From Cupriavidus lacunae (GTDB lineage: Bacteria > Pseudomonadota > Gammaproteobacteria > Burkholderiales > Burkholderiaceae), in contig NZ_QKWJ01000054.1 in the NCBI RefSeq assembly GCF_003353055.1, forward strand, positions 1 through 50,001: a stretch of DNA of 50,001 nt, in the 5' to 3' direction. A program made the position numbers and the translations under genes. Under the pieces are notes generated by a model. The model had not been told where the DNA came from and ran no database searches. It saw nothing but the letters and a program-made list of their open reading frames with translations. Shown piece after piece: positions 43,176 to 50,001 of this stretch. Every line of letters starts with the position of its first letter. Position 1 is the first letter of the stretch.

Positions 43176-44236
43176 AGCGCATCCATTTCCTTGCCACTGC
43201 CGCCCTATCCCTTGGCATTTGCGCTGCCAATACGTCTGCCCAGACGATCGTGCGGCTAGGCTGGTGTGCACGCACGATCAGCACCGCTGCGGCGCCCTTC
43301 GCCGTTGCCATGAAGATGGGCTGGTATGCCCGTGACGGCATCAAGGTGGAGCTTGTGCCCATCACAGGCTCCACAGACTGCGTAAAGCTTGTGGCGACGA
43401 GAGAGGTTCCATACTCCCTGCCCTCGTCTGAGCCACTTGCCATCATCCGGCAGCAAGGCGTGAAGGCAAAGATTTTCTATACGGCATATCAAGGGAACAT
43501 CTACGGGCTCGCCGTGCCCCAGGGCAGTGCCATCACCCGAATCTCAGACCTCAAGGGAAAAACCATCGGCGTCACCTCCATGGGATCGGGCGGCGTCATC
43601 ATTGCACGCGCCTTGGCGGCCAATGCAGGACTCAATCCCGACAGCGACATCCGCATCGTCGTGGTCGGCGAAGGCGCGCAGACGGCGGCCCTGGTTCGCA
43701 CCGGGCAAGTCGACGCCCTGAGCCAGTTCGACACGCAGTATGCCATGGTCGAGAACGCGGGAATCAAGCTGCGGATGTTGCCTGGCAAGGAAATCGAGCA
43801 GTTTCCGTCGAACGGCTTTCTTGCGCTCGAAGATACCCTGCGCAACAACCGCAAGCAGGCGGTTGCGCTAGCGCAGGGCTATGCCAAGGGAACCGTCTTC
43901 ACGATTGCCAATCCGGTGGCAGCCATTCGCATTCTTTGGGAGGTGTTTCCTGAAACCAGGCCGACCGGCATCGACGAAGCCACCGCCATGCGCGAAGGCA
44001 CCAAGACGCTTGAAGCGCGCATCCAGAACTGGAAACTCGAGAAAGCCGGTGTCTCCAGATGGGGCGAGAGTTCAGAGACCCACTACGCCGCCTATGCGAG
44101 CTTCATGGAGAAATGGGGAATCACCAAGGGAAAAGTCCCGGCAGGCGAACTCATCACCAATGACCTGATCGAAGACATCAACAATTTCAACCAGGCCGAG
44201 ATCGCTGCCGCCGCCAGGGCTTACAAGGCCCCATGA
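43172..44236 (+). CDS. Substrate-binding protein, SsuA/NMT1-THI5 type
   Basis: A 354-residue periplasmic binding protein. A signal peptide (about 1-24, ending TSA) is followed by a class II PBP core: VRLGWCARTISTAAAPFAVAMKMGWYARDG, then LKGKTIGVTSMGSGG. Related proteins bind sulfonates, nitrate, aromatic acids, riboflavin or pyrimidine precursors, so the ligand is open. The in-frame extension upstream to 42551 lies within the permease gene and is not used. GGAGGG precedes the ATG. Confidence 0.92.
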   Translation: MKRIHFLATAALSLGICAANTSAQTIVRLGWCARTISTAAAPFAVAMKMGWYARDGIKVELVPITGSTDCVKLVATREVPYSLPSSEPLAIIRQQGVKAKIFYTAYQGNIYGLAVPQGSAITRISDLKGKTIGVTSMGSGGVIIARALAANAGLNPDSDIRIVVVGEGAQTAALVRTGQVDALSQFDTQYAMVENAGIKLRMLPGKEIEQFPSNGFLALEDTLRNNRKQAVALAQGYAKGTVFTIANPVAAIRILWEVFPETRPTGIDEATAMREGTKTLEARIQNWKLEKAGVSRWGESSETHYAAYASFMEKWGITKGKVPAGELITNDLIEDINNFNQAEIAAAARAYKAP

Positions 44237-44336
44237 CCTGCCGGCCGCGGGGGTGGAAGCGAAACAGATGCACGCTGGTTGGAGCCCATATTCCGCCGGA
44301 TTGGTTGTGCTCGGACTCCGCAGAATGCCCGTTTCC

Positions 44337-44478
44337 CACTAGTGACAAGGCAGCTGTCAAGGCTGCGGGACGGGGCCAGGGAAATCGAGCAAGCGCGCGC
44401 AAGAACTTTGCTGACAAGCAGCAGGGGGCACCTTTGTCCGTGACCACGAGGGGCGATCTGCGCTATTGCGGCCACATC
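44337..44478. repeat. Diverged intergenic repeat, copy B
   Basis: Partner of the repeat at 34799-34935, with an extra ~11 bases near its left end. Both end with CTGCGCTATTGCGGCCACATC. Here it lies in gene-free DNA just before REP copy 2. Confidence 0.65.
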
Positions 44479-44498
44479 GGCACAAAGGGGACCGGCAC

Positions 44499-44553
44499 GA
44501 AAGGGGACAGATCTATTTCTGATCTAGATCTTGAAATAGATCTGTCCCCTTTC
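44499..44553. repeat. REP/MITE palindrome, copy 2 (CAGATC subtype)
   Basis: A perfect 21-bp inverted repeat (left arm from 44499: GAAAGGGGACAGATCTATTT plus C) surrounds a TGATCTAGATCTT centre that is itself palindromic. An extra edge fragment (AAAGGGGAC) precedes it at 44483. No protein-coding content. Confidence 0.88.
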
Positions 44554-44708
44554 TCCTGAAGGAAGGAAGCCCGTCCAAGCCAGGCTTGACGAGATTGCAC
44601 AGAAGCGGATAGATTGACGAAACTATGAGCCGCCGCCCTGCCCCCCTCTCTCTTGATCTCACTGCGAACCAACCGCAGTGGGGCGCGCGCGCCAAATCCA
44701 AAAAACAG

Positions 44709-44760
44709 TCGCTCATCTGACCGGAGCGTGCTGTTCCGTCAGTTGAGCGACGGAACAGCA
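44709..44760 (+). promoter_or_regulatory. Overlapping, mutually exclusive hairpins upstream of the DapA-like gene
   Basis: TCGCTCATCTGAC (44709-44721) can pair with GTCAGTTGAGCGA (44738-44750) with one mismatch, while TGCTGTTCCGTC (44729-44740) can pair perfectly with GACGGAACAGCA (44749-44760). The two helices share bases and cannot form together. They lie 105-156 bases before the start codon. This could be an attenuator, an operator pair, or the end of an old mobile element. Confidence 0.45.
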
Positions 44761-44864
44761 TCAGTGTAGAAGACGGTCTGCCAATCCCTCCCTTACCGTC
44801 TTGAGCGCGTCTTGCTCCGTCGCTTGCCTGTGCGGTTTCCGAATCGGTCGATCCGGAGCATGCA

Positions 44865-45761
44865 ATGCAAGAAGTGAAGTATATCTATCGTGGTATCTGG
44901 CTACCCCTGGTCACCCCTTTCCGCAACTATGAAGTGGATCACGTCGCGCTGCGGCGGCTAGTGGCGCATTACCGCTGTAGCGGCTTGGCGGGGTTGGTGG
45001 TGTGCGGCAGCACCGGCGAAGCCGCCGCGCTCGATGAGGCGGAACAGTTGGCCGTTCTGGATACCGTGCTGGCCGAGGCCGGGGAGTTGCCGGTCATGAT
45101 GGGCCTGGCTGGCAACAATCTCCGGCATGTGCTGAGCCGTCTGGACAGGATTGGCGAACGTCCGCTGGCGGGGATCCTGGCGCCTGCGCCGTACTACATA
45201 AGACCGTCGCAGGAAGGATTGAAGGCATACTTTCGCGAGCTGGCCGACAGATCTCGGGCACCACTGGTGCTGTATGACATCCCCTATCGAACCGGTGTGA
45301 CGCTGAGCGCCGAAACGCTGCTCTCGTTGGCGAGTCACGGAAATATTCGAGGTATCAAAGACTGCGGCGGTAATGCTGAAACCACACAGGCGCTAATCGC
45401 CGATGGCCGCCTGGCTGTCCTCGCGGGAGAGGACCACCAGCTGCTTGCCACGTTATGCATGGGCGGTCAGGGCGCAATCGTTGCGTCGGCGCACATTCGG
45501 CCTGATCTCTTCTCGGCGTTGTGGGGCGCAGTGGCTGAACAGCGCTTGAGCGTCGCCCGCCAGCTTTTCCATGTCCTGATGCCGATGATCCGGCTTATGT
45601 TTGCAGAACCTAACCCTGGTCCGGTCAAGACGTTACTGGCCAGGCACGGGTGGCTGTCTGATGAACTGCGTTTGCCGATGACGTCGGCTTCAACTGCGCT
45701 CGCCGAGCAATTGGCAATGACGTGTGAAGCCTTGGACTTGGTAGACGCGAATGCAATGTAG
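44865..45761 (+). CDS. DapA/DHDPS-family class I aldolase
   Basis: A 298-residue TIM-barrel protein of the dihydrodipicolinate synthase/N-acetylneuraminate lyase family. The pyruvate-binding GSTGEAA is at 48-54, the catalytic Tyr137 is in YDIPYRTG and the Schiff-base Lys165 in GIKDCGGN. All essential residues are present. Next to a catabolic-type importer, and as an extra copy outside a lysine operon, it may be a catabolic aldolase rather than lysine DapA; this is inference. The ATG at 44865 follows GGAG by 6 bases. REP copies 2 and 3 flank the gene. Confidence 0.88.
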   Translation: MQEVKYIYRGIWLPLVTPFRNYEVDHVALRRLVAHYRCSGLAGLVVCGSTGEAAALDEAEQLAVLDTVLAEAGELPVMMGLAGNNLRHVLSRLDRIGERPLAGILAPAPYYIRPSQEGLKAYFRELADRSRAPLVLYDIPYRTGVTLSAETLLSLASHGNIRGIKDCGGNAETTQALIADGRLAVLAGEDHQLLATLCMGGQGAIVASAHIRPDLFSALWGAVAEQRLSVARQLFHVLMPMIRLMFAEPNPGPVKTLLARHGWLSDELRLPMTSASTALAEQLAMTCEALDLVDANAM

Positions 45762-45770
45762 TTGCGCAGG

Positions 45771-45908
45771 CTAGAGGGGCGAAAGGGAACGGCGAAAAGG
45801 GGACCGGAGAAAAGGGGACGACCGGCGAAAAGGGGACAGATCTATTTCTGATCTAGATCTTGAAATAGATCTGTCCCCTTTCTCCTTTGAAATAGATCTG
45901 TCCCCTTT
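45771..45908. repeat. REP/MITE palindrome, copy 3, with iterated edges
   Basis: The main palindrome (45828-45881) is the same subtype as copy 2. To its left the edge GGCGAAAAGGGGACC is repeated imperfectly three more times (45778-45827); to its right the arm GAAATAGATCTGTCCCCTTT is duplicated (45889-45908). The right edge meets the truncated kinase gene. This looks like repeated insertion or slippage at one site. Confidence 0.82.
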
Positions 45909-45909
45909 C

Positions 45910-46609
45910 TCATGATTGTGGCTCGGACCCACAATCGTCGAAATCGAACAAGGTGATTTGGCGTCCATCGATTCGCATGTTCGCCATGCGAAAGTCGCCA
46001 TGGCAAAACCCGACCGGCATCTCAACAGACGGCCAGCCTGCGGCCACGAGTTGTTGACAGCGTTCCCTCGTCGCAGCGACTGCCTGTCCGGCGAAGGTGA
46101 ACGCTTGCGCGAGGCGATCAAGCGTCCGATATGTCTCGGCGAGGTCAGCGACCTGTCTGCGCGGCGCGAGGTCCCTTAACGCTGGCTGATCGTGAAGTCG
46201 CTTTAGCGCCTGCCCCGCTTGCACCACATCTTCACGGGTCATTTCCAGGGGACGACCCGACGCCGCGTCAAACAAAGCTGCCCGACGTACCACGCCGTCC
46301 GACAAGGCTATGCGAAAGCTGCGTGTGTGCTCCAGCGTCGGGCGTGCCACAGCTACTGCCAGCACGTCATCCTGCTCGACTTCCTCGAGCAAACGCAACT
46401 CGGTTGTCAATGTCCTCCTTGCTTCGCCCATGAGTTCTGTACAAGCGAAGATAGGATGTCCGGTTGCCGGACTCCGTCAGGCGGAAGGTACGGTTCACGC
46501 CGCGTACGATTTCATGGATATCGATTTCGCTCAAGCCGTAGACGGCTGTCATGGCTTGCCGCAGCAGCGTTATGTCGTTGATGGAATCGATCTGGCTACC
46601 CGTATTCAT
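45910..46609 (-). pseudogene. Frameshifted and truncated aminoglycoside-phosphotransferase-like kinase
   Basis: The N-terminal 67 or so residues (from ATG 46609, with VNRTFRLTESGNRTSYLRLYR, the nucleotide-binding strands) and the C-terminal lobe (to 45910, with the Brenner motif HGDFRMANM and the DFDD metal site) are in different frames, meeting near 46404-46412 in TTGTCAAT. A one-base insertion would explain it. Downstream of DFDDCG the usual ~100 further residues are absent: the frame stops at the edge of REP copy 3. It resembles the homoserine-kinase-II/SrkA branch. Either error in the sequence or decay could cause the frameshift; the truncation points to decay. Confidence 0.75.
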
Positions 46610-46713
46610 AGGTCATAGTCAATCAATAGGGAAATTTCCCGGATCACTCTCGGAAATCGCCCGATTGATTCCGTACCCAAGGCCTAGTTCCATGTCTCCG
46701 GTGGCGCCTTGCC

Positions 46714-46947
46714 ATGCTCATCGGAGCCGAAAATGGCCTCAATCGGACGCAAGATTCTTCACATAGCGACCTGTGCGGACCTTTGCACTACGTCAAGTTC
46801 GACTCAGTTCTTCCAGTTGGTGAGTTCGGGTTGCCGTATTCGCAGGCGGCGGCCAAGCTTGGGCTGAGTGACATGCCAGCAAGGCAAAACCATGGCGATG
46901 CCAAAGCTAGGTCGGAGGCCGCACATGACGTTGATGCCTGGAGGTGA
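46714..46947 (+). pseudogene. Possible remnant of an ECF sigma-factor C-terminus
   Basis: Within a 77-codon frame, residues about 40-58 (GLPYSQAAAKLGLSDMPARQ) look like the sigma-4 helix-turn-helix of large-genome ECF factors (PYAEAAARLGMSEGAVRV type). Downstream of ARQ the similarity breaks off, and upstream only a few residues could belong to it. The frame ends in the ribosome site of the ABC exporter. Identification is by eye and uncertain; a functional short peptide cannot be excluded. Confidence 0.35.
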
Positions 46948-46952
46948 TGACG

Positions 46953-48671
46953 ATGAGGTTTCTTATGGATTTGTATAAGGATTGGATCTTCGCCTACCGA
47001 ATCACGGTCAGAAAATATCCAGCCTTGCCAATCCACTTCGGCGGAGCAACTTTATTTGTAACACTGGCCGCGGCATTGTCGACGCTAGTCCCCTACCTCT
47101 TGCGTGAGGCAACCAATGCTCTATCTGTAGACGCCACGCATAGCGCTACAGGCTCACCGGTGCTTCTGGCAGCCGCCTACGGACTCGCCTGGACTACCGC
47201 TGGTGCATTCGATTGGCTGAAAGCCATGCTTTCCGCAGCCGTTCTCGCAAGGTGTGATGCCGCATTCCATAACGCCATCTTTGCCAGACTGATCCGGGTT
47301 GACTACCCCCGCCTGACTGCAGTAGATCCGGGCAAGCTGGTCTCAGTCATCGCGCGAAGCCGCGCAGCTTTCAGTGCAATCACGTTTGCGGTGTTCTGGG
47401 CGATAGTCCCGACTGTTCTCCAGTTGATACTGTCCAGCATCGTTCTGTGGCAACTGACCGACGGCGCGTTCGCTCTGGGATTTGCCATATCCATGTTGCT
47501 TCTCTTTGCCGCAACATGGTTCCTCGCGGACAAAAGCAAGAACGCTCACGAAGAGATTTTCAGCGGTGCCGACATGCTGTCGAGCCATCTTGTTGAAAAA
47601 CTCGGATTCATGCTCGACATCAAACTCAACAACGCGTACTCGAGAGAAGACGCCGCATTGCACCGCACGCTTGATGTGTATATCGGCAAAGTAACCCGCG
47701 GAAACACCCGGCTCGCGCTTCTGCTTGCAGCGCAAGCCATCTGCACCGGCCTTTTGCTCACGCTCTTCACGGTGACGACAGCCTATGGCGTCACCCGTTC
47801 GGCATTCCGCGCGGGCGATTTCGTCATGATCGTTAGCTACATCGTGACACTGGCGATGCCTTTCACTATCCTCGCGGGATCGCTGTCCGATTTGCGCCGC
47901 AATCATCTCGCGCTGCGCGAGAGTTTCGAGCTTCTGGAGCTGCCAATCGAGCGCAGCGAATCTAGCGTGCACATCGACCGAACTGCGAACGAGGTCTGCC
48001 GCATCGAGCATGCAGTTGTCACGCAAGGCGAGAAGCAGCTTTTGCAGGGCGTGAACATTACCATCAGGCAGGGCGAGCTTGTCGCGCTCACCGGACCATC
48101 TGGCGCGGGCAAATCGAGCCTGGTCCACTTGATGCTCGGACTCGCCCGCCCCGCGGCTGGCACTGTTTGCCTTTTTGGTGCGGACGTCAGCAAGCTGTCC
48201 GTCAGCGATATCGCACGCGAAGTCGCTGTCGCACCTCAAACGCCGATGGTCCTCACCGGCTCACTCAGGGCGAATCTGACCTACGGCTGTGACAACTCGC
48301 CGTCAGACCACGCACTGCACGAACTCGTTGCTTTGCTCGAACTGCACGAGATCGCCGCGGAAGGAATCGGCGATATCCTGGATCGCCCGCTGGGCATTCA
48401 AGGCAGGGCCCTATCAGGAGGGGAACGCCAGCGTGTCGCGCTGGGCCGTGCGCTCGCGCGCCGCCCAGCGGTCATTATTCTGGATGAGCCCACGTCATCG
48501 CTCGACCCAGAACGCGAGGCGCGAATCTTCGCACGTGTCCGGCAACGGGTATCAACGCTAATTGTGATTACGCATCGCCATGCGCTGGTCCAGGCGTCAG
48601 ATCGCGTATATCGCGTCGCGAACGGCAGCGTTCAAGAGCTTTCTCCGAGCGTTGCGGACGCCGCGGGATGA
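46953..48671 (+). CDS. ABC exporter, fused membrane and ATPase domains
   Basis: A 572-residue half-transporter. The N-terminal ~320 residues hold six helices of the type I exporter fold; the ATPase has Walker A GPSGAGKSS (381-389), signature LSGGERQR (487-494), Walker B AVIILDEPTSS (506-516) and the switch His in VITHRH. The ATG at 46953 is 8 bases from GGAGG; GTG 46944 and ATG 46947 in frame are too close to it. It probably works as a homodimer exporting a lipid, peptide or drug. The base composition is lower in GC than the core. No peptidase domain or obvious precursor peptide is present. Confidence 0.9.
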   Translation: MRFLMDLYKDWIFAYRITVRKYPALPIHFGGATLFVTLAAALSTLVPYLLREATNALSVDATHSATGSPVLLAAAYGLAWTTAGAFDWLKAMLSAAVLARCDAAFHNAIFARLIRVDYPRLTAVDPGKLVSVIARSRAAFSAITFAVFWAIVPTVLQLILSSIVLWQLTDGAFALGFAISMLLLFAATWFLADKSKNAHEEIFSGADMLSSHLVEKLGFMLDIKLNNAYSREDAALHRTLDVYIGKVTRGNTRLALLLAAQAICTGLLLTLFTVTTAYGVTRSAFRAGDFVMIVSYIVTLAMPFTILAGSLSDLRRNHLALRESFELLELPIERSESSVHIDRTANEVCRIEHAVVTQGEKQLLQGVNITIRQGELVALTGPSGAGKSSLVHLMLGLARPAAGTVCLFGADVSKLSVSDIAREVAVAPQTPMVLTGSLRANLTYGCDNSPSDHALHELVALLELHEIAAEGIGDILDRPLGIQGRALSGGERQRVALGRALARRPAVIILDEPTSSLDPEREARIFARVRQRVSTLIVITHRHALVQASDRVYRVANGSVQELSPSVADAAG

Positions 48672-48701
48672 CAAGCAGGGATCATCAGCTTCTAGCCGGG
48701 C

Positions 48702-48752
48702 AAAAGGGGACGGATCTATTTCTGATCAGATTTTGAAATAGATCCGTCCCCT
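48702..48752. repeat. REP/MITE palindrome, copy 4 (GGATC subtype)
   Basis: The left arm AAAAGGGGACGGATCTATTT plus C, a TGATCAGATTTT centre and the right arm GAAATAGATCCGTCCCCT. It shares the CGGATC and TGATCAGAT bases with copy 1 and lies 30 bases after the ABC exporter stop. Confidence 0.82.
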
Positions 48753-48764
48753 CTCCCCAGGCGA

Positions 48765-49277
48765 TCAGGGCTTTGGCGGAATCTGCGCCAGCGCCGCACT
48801 GAGCGCTTCGGATACATATCGTTTCAGCAAATCGGAGGACCGGGCCTGCATGGCGCGGCCGATCTCATTCTGCATACTTGCGAGCTTGGGGACGGATGGA
48901 GATGCCTTACCTAGGGTGGACAGGGAGTGCAGTTCGTCTGCCGTAAATCGCTCTGCGTAGATCTGTGCGAGGTTTTGATCCCATTTCGGCTGGTACTTAG
49001 GCCGCAGGCGTTTTAGCTCCGCGCTGACTACTGCTTTGGCGCGGTCGGTTCCGAGGGAATTTTCGATTGCGCTGTAGGTGACTGTCTTCCTCGAGACGGC
49101 CTCGGCCAGGGTCGTCATGTTGCTGCCAATGTTGCGCTGGGTGATGAGAGTCAGCGCGGCGTCGTAGGCTTCGGTAGCCATCGCGGGCGGATATGCGATT
49201 GAGAAAGCAAATGCGAGCAGTAGTGGGGCGATGCGCCAGCCGGATACTGCTGGGCGTTGCAAATGGGCTGTGCGCAT
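48765..49277 (-). CDS. Secreted helical protein of unknown function (DUF2059-like)
   Basis: A 170-residue protein with a signal peptide (hydrophobic 17-35, cleavage near AMA-TE). The mature part is alpha-helical, with a YAERFTADELHSLSTLGKASPSV segment reminiscent of the DUF2059 core (FtxeEl..l..Fy.sp.G). The ATG at 49277 is chosen because it places the signal peptide normally; an in-frame start at 49334 adds 19 residues. No operon partner. The family call is tentative. Confidence 0.7.
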   Translation of the reverse strand: MRTAHLQRPAVSGWRIAPLLLAFAFSIAYPPAMATEAYDAALTLITQRNIGSNMTTLAEAVSRKTVTYSAIENSLGTDRAKAVVSAELKRLRPKYQPKWDQNLAQIYAERFTADELHSLSTLGKASPSVPKLASMQNEIGRAMQARSSDLLKRYVSEALSAALAQIPPKP

Positions 49278-49627
49278 GCGTCCTTGCTCCGGTGAGGAAA
49301 TGCAGAGCGTATTCACTGCCGCGCCACCGGTCAATCCGCCGGGTAGTGGGGGCTATGACTTCATCAAGGCCCTTGAACTTAGACTCGTCTCATTCTCCAA
49401 CATGCGCGTGACGCGTAGGCTTGCCCATGGTGCTGAACACACCCCCCGCAGCGTTGCCACGTCCGACAGCCGTGGCGCGTCTTCCATAGCTTTCTGCTAA
49501 GGCCGGGCAGCGCGCATCGATACAAGACCCGAAAGGGGAAACATGCGGGCCGATCTGCGGGCGGTGTTCAAGTGCCCGGCCGCCCAGCTTGCACGGGCGA
49601 ATCCAAGTTTCGAATCAGGAGTTCGCT
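49278..49627. other. Gap upstream of the SymE-like gene; no gene seen
   Basis: About 350 bases with one open plus-strand frame (49231-49500) that I do not recognise and that overlaps the start of the preceding gene. A GAAAGGGGAAACATGCGGG stretch near 49531 faintly resembles the REP edges but lacks the palindrome. Confidence 0.4.
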
Positions 49628-49843
49628 ATGCGGAAGATAACTTCCACTGCGCACGTGCGCACGTTCACGACCAGTTACAGGCATTTCCGCGTCAAGGCAA
49701 CTGAAGGTAACCGCTATAGTGGGATGCGATGCGTTCCATGGATTCGGTTAGGTGGGGTATGGTTGGAACGGGCTGGCTTCAAGATCGGGCAAGCGCTGAA
49801 AGTGGAAGTACGGAATAAGGTTGTCGTAATTTCCTCAGAATAG
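49628..49843 (+). CDS. SymE-like toxin
   Basis: A 71-residue basic protein. After an N-terminal RHFRVKATEGN-type stretch, the core PWIRLGGVWLERAGFKIGQALKVEV matches the SymE AbrB-like swapped-hairpin domain (PWIRLxGxWLxxAGFxxGxxV). E. coli SymE is an SOS-induced toxin thought to cut RNA or bind DNA and is repressed by the antisense RNA SymR. AGGAG lies 6 bases before the ATG at 49628. I see no clear LexA box, and an antisense promoter over its start was not identified. Confidence 0.82.
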   Translation: MRKITSTAHVRTFTTSYRHFRVKATEGNRYSGMRCVPWIRLGGVWLERAGFKIGQALKVEVRNKVVVISSE

Positions 49844-49909
49844 CTGCCGTGGGAAGGGATTCGTGGATGCCATGCTGCGGGGGGTGTCAGGATTTTTGTG
49901 TGCAAGGCT

Positions 49910-49952
49910 AAAGGCCTGCCTGCCGGGCAGGCTGCCCGGCAGGCAGGCCTTT
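49910..49952. terminator. Near-perfect 43-nt palindrome after symE
   Basis: The arm AAAGGCCTGCCTGCCGGGCA plus G is followed by a single base and the exact complement, 21 bp in all. Its A and T ends give it a bidirectional terminator look, although the T run is only three long. It could alternatively be a dispersed repeat. Confidence 0.6.
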
Positions 49953-49984
49953 GATCCTATCTCAGTGATGGGGTTGTGTGAAGC

Positions 49985-50001
49985 GATCCTCGTAGAGGAT
50001 C
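49985..50001. other. Small hairpin at the window edge
   Basis: GATCCTC-GTA-GAGGATC forms a 7-bp stem ending exactly at the window limit; whatever it belongs to continues beyond the sequence. Confidence 0.35.

Noticed and set aside
46788..47036. Possible RiPP precursor beside the ABC exporter
   Set aside because: No leader-core pattern, no maturation enzymes and no peptidase domain in the exporter.
49231..49500. An 89-codon plus-strand frame before the SymE-like gene
   Set aside because: Overlaps the signal-peptide region of the neighbouring minus-strand gene and matches nothing I recognise.

Overview
The window is high-GC bacterial chromosome. Gene content, dense short spacers and gene order (aroQ-accB-accC-prmA, mpl-yqiA-ubiC, rnb-tonB-aroE-mtgA) fit a betaproteobacterium of the Burkholderiaceae, most likely Cupriavidus or a close Ralstonia relative. 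This is judged from recognised protein families and order, not from a database search. No tRNA, rRNA or CRISPR array was seen.

Bases 1-20,700 are a conserved housekeeping core. A leftward block carries pyrF and, further right, mpl-yqiA-ubiC and rnb-tonB-aroE-mtgA (cell wall recycling, ubiquinone and shikimate pathways, RNA decay, TonB energy transduction). Rightward are a DMT exporter, a likely 6S-type RNA with its own promoter, corA, and a run from a thioredoxin-like protein through aroQ, accB, accC, prmA, a zinc-ribbon DUF3426 protein, tpx, a PfkB kinase and a glycine-zipper lipoprotein.

Bases 20,700-33,600 are mixed. They hold a Lys/Ala-rich histone H1-like gene with a structured 3' region, about 1.3 kb of compositionally odd gene-free DNA, a DUF2147 protein, a Fur-box-preceded TonB-dependent siderophore receptor, a LysR/tautomerase divergent pair, an aldo-keto reductase, a YSC84 lipoprotein, rdgC, a thioesterase, a fragment of a Bug-type binding protein and a six-helix chemoreceptor.

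Bases 33,700-50,001 are accessory in character. The highlight is a two-gene module at 33,711-34,519: a small HicA-like basic protein and a winged-HTH protein in ATGA overlap, preceded by a perfect 12-bp inverted repeat that looks like an autoregulatory operator. It has toxin-antitoxin architecture but is not a family I can name. After it come two SGNH hydrolases, a LysR-Bug-CaiB-crotonase acid-utilisation operon, an ABC importer of the SsuABC/NMT1 type, a DapA-family aldolase, a broken aminoglycoside-phosphotransferase-like kinase, a possible ECF sigma remnant, an ABC exporter and a SymE-like toxin. Four copies of a palindromic REP/MITE element (core GGGGACRGATCTATTTC) in two subtypes punctuate 41.3-48.8 kb. 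One copy ends the broken kinase. A second, diverged ~140-bp repeat occurs at 34.8 and 44.3 kb, and the first copy supplies the C-terminus of an SGNH hydrolase. Together these mark the segment as recombination-prone.
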